Assembly: GCA_002323775.1 (NCBI GenBank)
Contig: DCPV01000153.1
Span: forward strand, 1,078-7,397
Reading direction: 5' to 3'
Length of the DNA: 6,320 nucleotides
Source of the DNA: Firmicutes bacterium UBA1535
GTDB taxonomy: Bacteria; Bacillota; Clostridia; Tissierellales; Sedimentibacteraceae
Both the position numbers and the translations under genes were made by a program. Under the pieces are notes generated by a model that was not told the DNA's origin, searched no databases, and worked only from the letters and a program-made list of their open reading frames with translations. Shown piece after piece: positions 1-5,325 of the stretch. How positions within the stretch are numbered: the first letter of the stretch is position 1; every line of letters begins with the position of its first letter.

Positions 1-32
1 ACAGAGGGATATCCCTCTGTATTTTATTTTTT
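1..32. terminator. Palindromic hairpin, probable intrinsic terminator at window edge
   Basis: Positions 1-20 form a perfect 20-nt palindrome: an 8-bp stem ACAGAGGG/CCCTCTGT with an AUAU loop, or up to 10 bp as a cruciform. On the plus strand it is followed by the T-rich stretch ATTTTATTTTTT. That is the arrangement of a rho-independent terminator for a plus-strand gene coming from the left, outside the window. The kinase gene on the minus strand stops only 21 bp away, so the hairpin may also end that transcript. The minus-strand U tract would lie left of position 1 and cannot be seen. The hairpin itself is certain; two-way use is inference. Confidence 0.7.
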
Positions 33-41
33 GTTTATTTC

Positions 42-884
42 CTATTTATTTCCCATGTCAATATCTGAAAATTCTTTTTCTAAACGTTCTTTTTTAACGC
101 TAAAGTCCTCAAATATTTCTTCTTCATAAGGGTCAAAATCTAGCTGATAAGCTATTGGAAGCTCTATTATAAATTCGCTTCCTTCTCCAAGTTCACTGCG
201 TACCTTGATATCTGCATTAAGCATTTCCAGAAGTGATTTAACAAGGCACAAGCCTGCTCCGCTTCCCTCTGTATTTTTTGTCATACAGCCATTCGTTTGG
301 CTAAATATATCAAATATCTTTCCTAAGTTCTCTTGTTCAATACCGATACCATTATCCTTTACAGATACATATACTTTTTTCTCGTCCTCATAAACCTTGA
401 CTAAAATTTCAGTCTTTGTATCTTCCTTCGAATATTTTACTGCATTGGATATCAAGTTGAGCATTACTCTCTCAATTATATTTGGGTCTATATTAAGGTA
501 TCTTTCCTCTATCTCAGTATCGAAAATCATACTGATATTATATTTTTTTAGGTATTCAGCTGTTGAAAAATTTATGTCCTCAATAACATTTACAATATTG
601 CAAACTATTAAATCTAAGCCTGCAAATCCAGCTCTAATATTAGTAAGCTCCAATATATTATCAAACAGCCTCAACAGCCTGTCCGCACTTTTCCTAATAG
701 ATTTTAAATATCCATAGCTTTTTACTGGAATGTCTATATTGTTTTCCTTTAAATCTAAATCTATATTGCGAATAGCTCCATAGATAATGCTAATTGGAGT
801 TCTCAGCTCATGTGAGATATTCGATAAAAAGTCACTCTTTATCTCCTCTCCTATTTCAATTTGTGAATTTGTATTTTTCGGCAA
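42..884 (-). CDS. Sensorless (soluble) sensor histidine kinase, HisKA + HATPase_c only
   Basis: The product is a 280-aa transmitter-type histidine kinase that would autophosphorylate on His and pass the phosphate to a response regulator. The H-box SNISHELRTP gives H25 as the phosphoacceptor, and HisKA covers about 16-85. HATPase_c covers about 130-245, with N-box N147 (NLISNAVKYS), G1 box D177-NGIG, F-box FDIF at 191-194 and G2 box GSGAGLCL at 207-214. The usual third Gly position of G2 (GTGLGL) is kept, with Ala at 210. An acidic/charged tail at 248-280 follows. No membrane segment, PAS, HAMP or other sensor precedes the H-box, and only 16 residues lie before HisKA. The start is TTG, with a GGGGGG SD 8 nt upstream and an in-frame stop at 915-917. 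Related clostridial membrane kinases (from memory) carry a long N-terminal sensor, so this may be a truncated paralogue that kept a functional start. No response regulator is adjacent, so it is an orphan kinase here. Confidence 0.9.
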   Translation of the reverse strand: MPKNTNSQIEIGEEIKSDFLSNISHELRTPISIIYGAIRNIDLDLKENNIDIPVKSYGYLKSIRKSADRLLRLFDNILELTNIRAGFAGLDLIVCNIVNVIEDINFSTAEYLKKYNISMIFDTEIEERYLNIDPNIIERVMLNLISNAVKYSKEDTKTEILVKVYEDEKKVYVSVKDNGIGIEQENLGKIFDIFSQTNGCMTKNTEGSGAGLCLVKSLLEMLNADIKVRSELGEGSEFIIELPIAYQLDFDPYEEEIFEDFSVKKERLEKEFSDIDMGNK

Positions 885-892
885 TTTTATTA

Positions 893-898
893 CCCCCC
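893..898 (-). promoter_or_regulatory. Ribosome binding site that sets the TTG start of the sensorless kinase
   Basis: On the minus strand GGGGGG lies 8 nt before the TTG at 884-882. No ATG occurs in frame between the upstream stop and the H-box, so this SD is the main support for a real, short gene rather than a remnant. Confidence 0.6.
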
Positions 899-923
899 GA
901 GTTAATTTATTTTTTTATCCTTA

Positions 924-952
924 TATATAGATTTTACATCAAATTTTGTAAA
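924..952 (-). promoter_or_regulatory. Candidate sigma-A-type promoter of the sensorless kinase
   Basis: Minus-strand -35 TTTACA (952-947) and -10 TATATA (929-924) are separated by 17 nt. The match to TTGACA/TATAAT is fair. A 40-nt stretch of pure A/T lies just upstream (961-1000) and could act as an UP element. The -35 box and spacer overlap an inverted repeat at 931-954. In such AT-rich DNA chance matches are common, and read-through from the TPR-like gene is also possible because no clear terminator separates the two. Confidence 0.4.
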
Positions 953-954
953 AT
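931..954. repeat. Inverted repeat ATTTTACA-N8-TGTAAAAT in the kinase promoter
   Basis: Two perfect 8-bp arms, 931-938 and 947-954, are separated by 8 bp. Their centres are 16 bp apart, about one and a half helical turns. The right arm contains the candidate -35 box (947-952) and the left arm lies in the -35/-10 spacer, so a protein bound here would affect the promoter directly. A third, partial arm (CTACAA, 957-962) adds a TTGTA...TACAA pairing. The arms are very AT-rich, so the function as an operator is only suggested. Confidence 0.35.
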
Positions 955-1020
955 TTCTACAATTAATTTTAAAAAATTTAAAAAATATTAAATTTTTTTT
1001 AGTCAAATTTCGACATTTGT

Positions 1021-1683
1021 CTATTTTTGCTCTGTTTCTTTTGCTACTAATTTTTCAACAAATGAATTCTTTCCCAATTCCTTTGCTAATTGTAAGTGCT
1101 TATTCATCTCATAAATATTGTTCTCATTTTTATATATCAATGCTGTACAATAATTTGCCATAGCCTTTCTATAGTAGTTTCTACCATTCTCGCATTGTTC
1201 AATAAAAAATTCTTTTCTATCTTCGTACTTACCTTGGTACAAGTCATCAACAGCAAAAATAAATTCAAGACCCTTAGCGTTTCCTTCAGTACGCTTATAC
1301 GATTCTAAAATTTCTTTTGCATCTCCAAACACCTTATGACCTTCCTCAATCTCTCCACCAAAAAGCATCGATAAAACCAAAGCTTGATAATATAAGTGCT
1401 GTCCATTTGCAGGAATTTTACCCATTTCCTTAAGCAGCACATGCTTTACCTCATCAAATCTCCCTGCATAAAACAATCCTGTCGATTTTTGAAGTAAATT
1501 AATATCTCTGTCTCTCTTACTATATGTTTTTTCTAATAGCTTATCACATTCTTTAATGTATTCCTCTGGATTTCTATCTGTATAAAGTATTTGATTAAGT
1601 CTATTAACAAGCCTTGTTAAAGACCAATTTTTATAAAAAAACCACGCTATCATCAAAAGCACTAAAACAACAATTATTAACAT
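1021..1683 (-). CDS. Membrane-anchored TPR-like protein of unknown function
   Basis: A 220-aa protein that I do not recognise as a named family. Residues 2-17 are one hydrophobic membrane segment (LIIVVLVLLMIAWFF), followed by KNWSLTRLVNR. The positive charges after the segment suggest a signal anchor with the rest of the protein in the cytoplasm. Residues about 38-215 are predicted all-helical, with helix pairs resembling tetratricopeptide repeats: about 40-72, 72-106 (LFYAGRFDEVKHVLLKEMG, YYQALVLSMLFGGEIEEGH), 137-166 and 171-204 (MANYCTALIYKNENNIYEMNKHLQLAKELG). Such solenoids usually bind protein partners. The start is ATG with a strong SD, GGGAGGG, 6 nt upstream. It has its own good promoter (1768-1796), so it is probably transcribed separately from the operon to its right. 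The link to the neighbouring envelope genes is by location only. Confidence 0.85.
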   Translation of the reverse strand: MLIIVVLVLLMIAWFFYKNWSLTRLVNRLNQILYTDRNPEEYIKECDKLLEKTYSKRDRDINLLQKSTGLFYAGRFDEVKHVLLKEMGKIPANGQHLYYQALVLSMLFGGEIEEGHKVFGDAKEILESYKRTEGNAKGLEFIFAVDDLYQGKYEDRKEFFIEQCENGRNYYRKAMANYCTALIYKNENNIYEMNKHLQLAKELGKNSFVEKLVAKETEQK

Positions 1684-1767
1684 TTATATCCCTCCCATCA
1701 ATATTATATTTTATGTTAATTTTGCTTCTATCTAGGAAAATATTTCCAAACTTATCTTCCTTTTCAT

Positions 1768-1796
1768 AATTTATCATGTTTCGGCAATATTTTCAA
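1768..1796 (-). promoter_or_regulatory. Sigma-A-type promoter of the TPR-like protein gene
   Basis: Minus-strand -35 TTGAAA (1796-1791, 5/6 match) and -10 TAAATT (1773-1768, 4/6) are separated by exactly 17 nt. A TG one base before the -10 (TGA-TAAATT) makes it an extended -10. The -35 box begins 11 bp past the stop codon of the Wzy-like gene. The predicted leader is about 75-80 nt, and a small GGAAA-TAT-TTTCC hairpin can form in it. No terminator separates this site from the upstream operon, so some read-through is likely. Confidence 0.6.
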
Positions 1797-1807
1797 GAAA
1801 ATAATTA

Positions 1808-3019
1808 TTAATTTTTTTGTTTTTTATTTCTTGCTAAAGATATCCCTGCTATCAACGACAGTATCATCATTATTTGCGGAGTCAAACTAACTGAATCTAC
1901 AAGTCCATGGATTAAGGTCATGCTTAAAAGCAAGATTAGAAAAATAGAAAATTTATTATATTTATCTGAAAAATACTCCTTCAAAAGCTTTTTTACTGAT
2001 GAATACAATGTAGTCAAAAACACTGTAAATCCAACGAGCCCTGAATCCATCAGGATTTGCAAATATATATTATGACAATGTTCTATATATTTTTTTATGA
2101 CATCACTGTACAAGCCTGTATATTTGTAAAAAGTTCCAAAGCCTATGCCGGTAACTAAATTATCTTTAATTATTTTAAGGCTTGTTTTCCACAATTCTAT
2201 CCTATACGATAAAGAGCTGTCTTCACTTAGCTTTGTTACATCTGCTCTATTGATTCCTAAAAGCGCATCAGCTCCAAAAATACAAATAAATATAAAGATT
2301 GAAAACCAAATATACTTTTTATCAAATACAACTCCAATTAAAAAAAGTGCTGAAACCAAGGATACCCAGCTTGCTCTCGAAAATGTAAAAAATAAACAGA
2401 TTATAGAAATTATAAATGTTACTTTTTCAAGGATTTTAAATTTATTATTTTCTAGTTTTTCACTTTTATACATATTGAATCGTGTACATATTGTTACAAT
2501 GATGATATTTATGTAAAATCCAAAGACATTTGGATTTAAAAAGCTTGAAAACATCCGCTTTTTTAAGTTATATTCGTTCATGTCAACCCATTTTTTTGGC
2601 ATGACATATACAGGGTCTATCATCTGAAAAACACCTATAAAATAGGATATTAATGTTGCAATATAAACGATTGTTAAGAGCTTGTTAAGATTATAGTCAT
2701 AGCAAATTGAATTAGTCCTACCGCTTATACGCTCTGTTCCAAAGTTAGCTGCTACATAAGAAATTGTTCCAATACACGCAAATATCATCACTCCGAAGAA
2801 TGATGATATCTGTATATATTTTGAAAATATTATTGATATTAAAACAGATATAGATATAAAAAGTAAATATTTATTACTTTTCAAATATCTTGTCACTTTG
2901 TAATTTTTACTTATCAAATCTCTTAAAAGCAAATATATAGCGTAAAAGTAAGCAAGTGGTATAAATAAAATAGAAAGAACTATTAAAATATATATTGTAT
3001 AATTTTTCTCCTCACTCAT
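1808..3019 (-). CDS. O-antigen ligase/polymerase family membrane protein (Wzy_C superfamily)
   Basis: A 403-aa polytopic integral membrane protein with about 10 or more hydrophobic segments. Clear ones are at about 9-33, 51-66, 70-91, 113-131, 161-178, 199-213, 217-232, 237-251, 322-341, 357-371 and 380-396. Its signature is that of the WaaL/Wzy/TuaE-like glycan ligase-polymerase superfamily. FTFSRASW lies at 211-218, SYRIELWKTS-LKII at 271-284, and NLVTGIGFGTF at 287-297. An extracytoplasmic loop ends in the conserved HNIYLQILMDSGLVGF (H316 onward). Family members join or polymerise lipid-linked glycan units on the outer face of the membrane. In a Gram-positive this would be capsule, exopolysaccharide or a teichuronic-type polymer rather than O-antigen. 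It is the third gene of the regulator-kinase operon, 38 bp after the kinase stop, with no terminator between. ATG is taken as the start, but the SD (AAAGGG) is 12 nt away. Substrate cannot be deduced. Confidence 0.85.
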   Translation of the reverse strand: MSEEKNYTIYILIVLSILFIPLAYFYAIYLLLRDLISKNYKVTRYLKSNKYLLFISISVLISIIFSKYIQISSFFGVMIFACIGTISYVAANFGTERISGRTNSICYDYNLNKLLTIVYIATLISYFIGVFQMIDPVYVMPKKWVDMNEYNLKKRMFSSFLNPNVFGFYINIIIVTICTRFNMYKSEKLENNKFKILEKVTFIISIICLFFTFSRASWVSLVSALFLIGVVFDKKYIWFSIFIFICIFGADALLGINRADVTKLSEDSSLSYRIELWKTSLKIIKDNLVTGIGFGTFYKYTGLYSDVIKKYIEHCHNIYLQILMDSGLVGFTVFLTTLYSSVKKLLKEYFSDKYNKFSIFLILLLSMTLIHGLVDSVSLTPQIMMILSLIAGISLARNKKQKN

Positions 3020-3031
3020 TTTAATTTATAT

Positions 3032-3037
3032 CCCTTT
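3032..3037 (-). promoter_or_regulatory. Unusually distant ribosome binding site of the Wzy-like gene
   Basis: Minus-strand AAAGGG lies 12 nt before the ATG at 3019-3017, longer than the usual 5-9 nt. An in-frame ATT codon (3025-3023) lies 6 nt from the SD, at the distance seen for the TPR-like gene. A TAA stop precedes it in frame at 3028-3026, so no longer protein is possible. The ATG is the likelier start. Confidence 0.4.
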
Positions 3038-3057
3038 CTTATAGTACAAATACAGCA

Positions 3058-4335
3058 TTAAATAAATTTAACTGTAAATGTACTCCCCTCTCCGATTTTA
3101 CTTTCAACATCTATACTGGCTCTATGTGACTGTGCTATCCATTTTGCAATGCTAAGTCCTAATCCAGTTCCGCCAAATTTTCTGTTTCTTGCCTTATCAC
3201 TTCTATAAAATCTATCAAAAATCCTTGCTTTATCTTCTTCACAAATTCCAATTCCAGTATCTGCAACAGATAAAATCTTGTATCTTCTATCTGTATAAAG
3301 ATTTATGCTAACATTGCCTGCTTGAGTATATTTTATAGCATTATCAATTAAAATAACCACAAGTCTCCTAATTTTATCATAATCGCCTTTTATTATAACA
3401 TTTTCTTCTATATTTGTCAGCATTTCAATATTTTTATTTTTTGCCATTATTTGCATGTTGTCACATACATTCTCTACGATTTCTGATAATGATAATTCCA
3501 TTATATCAAGGTTGTTTTCATTTGCATCTATCTTTGCAAGCGTAAGCAACTGATCAATCATATTTGCCATTACCTTTGTTTCTGAATATGCGTTATCAAG
3601 CCACATCTCATTTTCTTCAATTGTACCCTCTGTGTCAGTCATCATAACATCAAGATTTGTCTGTATAACAGTCAAAGGAGTTCTAAGCTCGTGGGAAGCA
3701 TCGGCTATAAATTCCTTTTGCTTCTTCCACGTTTCTTTTACTGGTCTTAATGCCTTTCCGGTAAAAACATAGCTGAGTGTCAAAAGCGTTAAAATGCCTA
3801 TAACACCAACAAGCCAAAGCACTGTTGTTAAAAACGACCAAAAATAATTTTCGCCGGAACTATCCTCATAAACCTGTATAACCTTAGGATCATCAAGTGT
3901 CCCTACATATTTTGTGTAAATTCTATATCCTACTCCGCCAATCTTTCTCTTTTCGTAGCTGTCTTTTTTTTCATATAATGATTTCATAGCTAAATCTACA
4001 ATAGCTTTTGAAAGCTTTGAATCACTGCTTTTAATATGCAGAATGTTCATATCCTTATCATATGAAACATAATTAGAGTTCAAAGCCTCTTTCCCAAAGG
4101 TAAATATTCTATCCTCTAGCTTTGGATAGATTCTATTTTTAAATAAATCTGCTAAATCTACAGGATCTCTATTATATACTTGAATCTTAAACGCTTCATT
4201 TGCCATAATTTTACGAGTCTGATCCTCATAGACATATTTAGTAAAGAAATAAATTCCCATTGTAATAAATACCATAAAAATTGTCAAGATAATCCCCATA
4301 TAGCAGGTAAGTTTTATATGAAGTCTTTTAAACAT
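3058..4335 (-). CDS. Membrane sensor histidine kinase of the two-component pair
   Basis: A 425-aa OmpR-partner type kinase. Membrane segments lie at about 10-33 and 167-191 and enclose an extracytoplasmic sensor of about 130 residues (36-166) that matches no domain I can name. The cytoplasmic side enters HisKA almost at once (GKALRPVKETWKKQKEFIADASHELRTP is condensed between 193 and 220), with phosphoacceptor H215. There is no room for a full HAMP domain, as in CiaH-like kinases. HATPase_c has N-box N332 (DNAIKYT), G1 D359-TGIG, F-box FDRF at 373-376 and G2 GGTGLGL at 388-394, all intact. So it should be an active kinase. It starts 44 bp after the regulator stop, with SD AGAGGG 10 nt upstream, and shares the operon with the regulator and the Wzy-like protein. 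Signal unknown; an envelope signal is inferred from topology and context. Confidence 0.95.
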   Translation of the reverse strand: MFKRLHIKLTCYMGIILTIFMVFITMGIYFFTKYVYEDQTRKIMANEAFKIQVYNRDPVDLADLFKNRIYPKLEDRIFTFGKEALNSNYVSYDKDMNILHIKSSDSKLSKAIVDLAMKSLYEKKDSYEKRKIGGVGYRIYTKYVGTLDDPKVIQVYEDSSGENYFWSFLTTVLWLVGVIGILTLLTLSYVFTGKALRPVKETWKKQKEFIADASHELRTPLTVIQTNLDVMMTDTEGTIEENEMWLDNAYSETKVMANMIDQLLTLAKIDANENNLDIMELSLSEIVENVCDNMQIMAKNKNIEMLTNIEENVIIKGDYDKIRRLVVILIDNAIKYTQAGNVSINLYTDRRYKILSVADTGIGICEEDKARIFDRFYRSDKARNRKFGGTGLGLSIAKWIAQSHRASIDVESKIGEGSTFTVKFI

Positions 4336-4379
4336 GATTAATCTACCCTCTGTCCTATAATGTTTTTATTTTAATAACT

Positions 4380-5063
4380 TTATTTAGAATTATTAAGCAT
4401 ATATCCCACGCCACGAACTGTTTCTATCTTAGCATTTGTATTTTCAAGCCTTCTTCTTAGATGATGCACATATATCTCAATATTACTTTCTAAAACGTCC
4501 GATTCAAGCCCCCAAATTCTGTCTATAATCTGCTCCCTAGTAAATACCTGCTTTGGTTTCTTTATAAGCATTTCCATGAGCATAGCTTCCTTTAGAGGTA
4601 TTTTATATTCTATATTATTTACATAAAGCATATAGTTTTTAACATCATACTTTACATCCTCAAACTCGTAAATCTCCCCTATAAAGTCTGTAGACTTTCT
4701 GCGTGCCAAAGCCTTGACTCTGGCTATCAGTTCCTTTGTAGCAAAGGGCTTAACTAAATAGTCATCTGCTCCTGTTTCTAGTCCAAACACTCTATCGTCT
4801 ATAGTATCCTTTGCAGTAAGCATTATAACAGGAGTATTACTGCCGGATTTTCTTATATTTTTAAGTATTTCTATTCCATTTACCCCAGGAAGCATTATGT
4901 CCAATATAATTACATCATAAATATCTTTTTTAGACAAAAGCATTCCTTCTTCTCCATCATTAGCAATATCTAAGTCAATTTTCTGTTTAGAGAACAAAAA
5001 TCTTAAAGCCTGCGTTATCTTAACCTCATCTTCAACAATTAAAACTCTCATTATTTTATCCAT
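4380..5063 (-). CDS. OmpR/PhoB-family response regulator
   Basis: A 227-aa DNA-binding regulator, the expected partner of the kinase encoded just downstream. The receiver domain (about 5-118) has the acidic pocket E11/D12, phosphoacceptor D55 (VIILDIMLPG), T83 (MLTAKD) and K105 (LVKPF). The winged-helix effector (about 130-224) shows IPLKEAMLMEMLIKKP, FTREQIIDRIWG, the recognition-helix region NIEIYVHHLRRRLE and the C-terminal hairpin IETVRGVGYML. All key residues are present. It is the first gene of the operon. The start is uncertain: ATG at 5063 has only GGTG one base away, while ATG at 5051 (giving MRVLIVEDE, the usual family N-terminus) has GGA 7 nt upstream and overlaps a small upstream reading frame. 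The longer form is given here. Two 11-bp-phased repeats upstream of its promoter suggest self-regulation. Confidence 0.95.
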   Translation of the reverse strand: MDKIMRVLIVEDEVKITQALRFLFSKQKIDLDIANDGEEGMLLSKKDIYDVIILDIMLPGVNGIEILKNIRKSGSNTPVIMLTAKDTIDDRVFGLETGADDYLVKPFATKELIARVKALARRKSTDFIGEIYEFEDVKYDVKNYMLYVNNIEYKIPLKEAMLMEMLIKKPKQVFTREQIIDRIWGLESDVLESNIEIYVHHLRRRLENTNAKIETVRGVGYMLNNSK

Positions 5064-5113
5064 GCACCAATTTTATAAAATATTTGTAAATTTGCTCGGT
5101 GCTTTCCTTTCAT
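5051..5113 (-). CDS. Possible 20-codon upstream reading frame in the regulator leader
   Basis: An ATG at 5113 opens a 20-codon frame (MKGKHRAN...) that stops with TAA at 5053-5051. The last base of the stop is the first base of the second candidate ATG of the response regulator (TAATG overlap). This layout is typical of translational coupling. Against it, no good SD precedes the ATG at 5113 and the peptide resembles nothing known. It is recorded because it bears on which start the regulator uses. Confidence 0.2.
   Translation of the reverse strand: MKGKHRANLQIFYKIGAWIK
5064..5102 (-). promoter_or_regulatory. Possible leader hairpin next to the response regulator start codon
   Basis: In the minus-strand leader, GCACC (5102-5098) can pair with GGTGC (5068-5064), which directly touches the ATG at 5063. 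After a 5-nt bulge (GAGCA) the stem continues with AATTT (5092-5088) pairing AAATT (5073-5069), giving 10 bp around a 14-nt loop. The weak SD (GGTG) of the first ATG would be inside the stem. A translational control element is possible, but the stem is AT-rich in its upper half and no known leader family is recognised. Confidence 0.3.
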
Positions 5114-5150
5114 TATTTTTAATTTCACTCAAGCTTTATTCTTATACATA

Positions 5151-5184
5151 ATTATAGTATTCTTTTCTTAATTATCGCTTAATT
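5151..5184 (-). promoter_or_regulatory. Promoter and direct-repeat box of the regulator-kinase-Wzy operon
   Basis: A consensus -10, TATAAT (5156-5151 on the minus strand), has no good -35; at 17 nt the hexamer is AGCGAT. In its place two identical 7-bp direct repeats, AATTAAG on the minus strand, lie at 5184-5178 and 5173-5167. They are separated by 4 bp and so repeat every 11 bp. An 11-bp direct repeat overlapping a poor -35 is the classic binding geometry of OmpR/PhoB-family activators. The first gene of the operon encodes such a regulator, so positive autoregulation is the natural inference. The predicted leader is about 80 nt. Confidence 0.55.
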
Positions 5185-5216
5185 TTCAAAAAACATCAAG
5201 TATTTTATTGTATTAA

Positions 5217-5239
5217 CACTAATTTTATAGAAATTAGTG
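5217..5239. repeat. 9-bp perfect inverted repeat in the divergent intergenic region
   Basis: CACTAATTT (5217-5225) and AAATTAGTG (5231-5239) are perfect complements around a TATAG spacer. It lies between the divergent regulator operon and the DHHW gene, about 85 bp upstream of the latter. No T run follows on either strand, so it is not a terminator. It could be an operator for a dimeric repressor or a hairpin in a long leader of the DHHW gene. Confidence 0.4.
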
Positions 5240-5266
5240 CAGGGAACAAATTTTGTATTATTTCGT

Positions 5267-5278
5267 CTTAATATTAAG
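5267..5278. repeat. 12-bp palindrome CTTAATATTAAG upstream of the DHHW gene
   Basis: A perfect palindrome 48 bp before the ATG of the DHHW gene. Its half CTTAAT is the same hexamer as in the direct repeats at 5167 and 5178. It might therefore be another half-site for the same regulator, but the motif is pure A/T apart from its ends and may be chance. Confidence 0.25.
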
Positions 5279-5307
5279 GTTTTACGTTTTAGCAAAAAGT
5301 TAGTTAT

Positions 5308-5312
5308 GGAGG
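5308..5312 (+). promoter_or_regulatory. Distant ribosome binding site of the DHHW gene, overlapped by a TATAAT
   Basis: GGAGG is a strong SD, but 13 nt separate it from the ATG at 5326. No ATG, GTG or TTG in frame lies nearer. A perfect TATAAT (5313-5318) directly follows it, with TTAGCA 18 nt upstream of that hexamer. Transcription from it would begin at about the ATG. Confidence 0.45.
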
Positions 5313-5325
5313 TATAATATCCAAA

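Noticed and set aside
265..280. CCCTCTGTATTTTTTG, like the terminator-flanking sequence at 13-36; the octamer CCCTCTGT also occurs at 3626 and 4346
   Set aside because: No ACAGAGGG arm is next to the copy at 265. The copies at 265 and 3626 are coding sequence, and the one at 4346 is the kinase SD. No shared function is evident.
205..991. Plus-strand open frames at 205-393, 397-717 and 794-991
   Set aside because: Most of this stretch is antisense to the well-supported kinase gene. The frames lack SDs and have low-complexity hydrophobic/Ser/Phe translations typical of the reverse strand of AT-rich genes.
995..1020. Weak CAAAT-N6-ATTTG hairpin after the TPR-like gene, as a terminator
   Set aside because: The stem is only 5 bp and AT-rich, and on the minus strand it is followed by A's, not U's.
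1096..2516. Plus-strand open frames at 1096-1308 and 2145-2516
   Set aside because: They are antisense shadows of the TPR-like and Wzy-like genes, with no SD or recognisable domain.
2671..2689. TTGTTAAG direct repeat with an 11-bp period, resembling a second regulator box
   Set aside because: It lies deep inside the Wzy-like coding sequence, over the codons for LNKLLTI, where common Leu/Asn/Lys codons explain it. No promoter is nearby.
5208..5236. TTGTAT at 5208 (and again at 5253) as a -35 for the DHHW gene
   Set aside because: No acceptable -10 occurs 16-18 nt downstream of either one.
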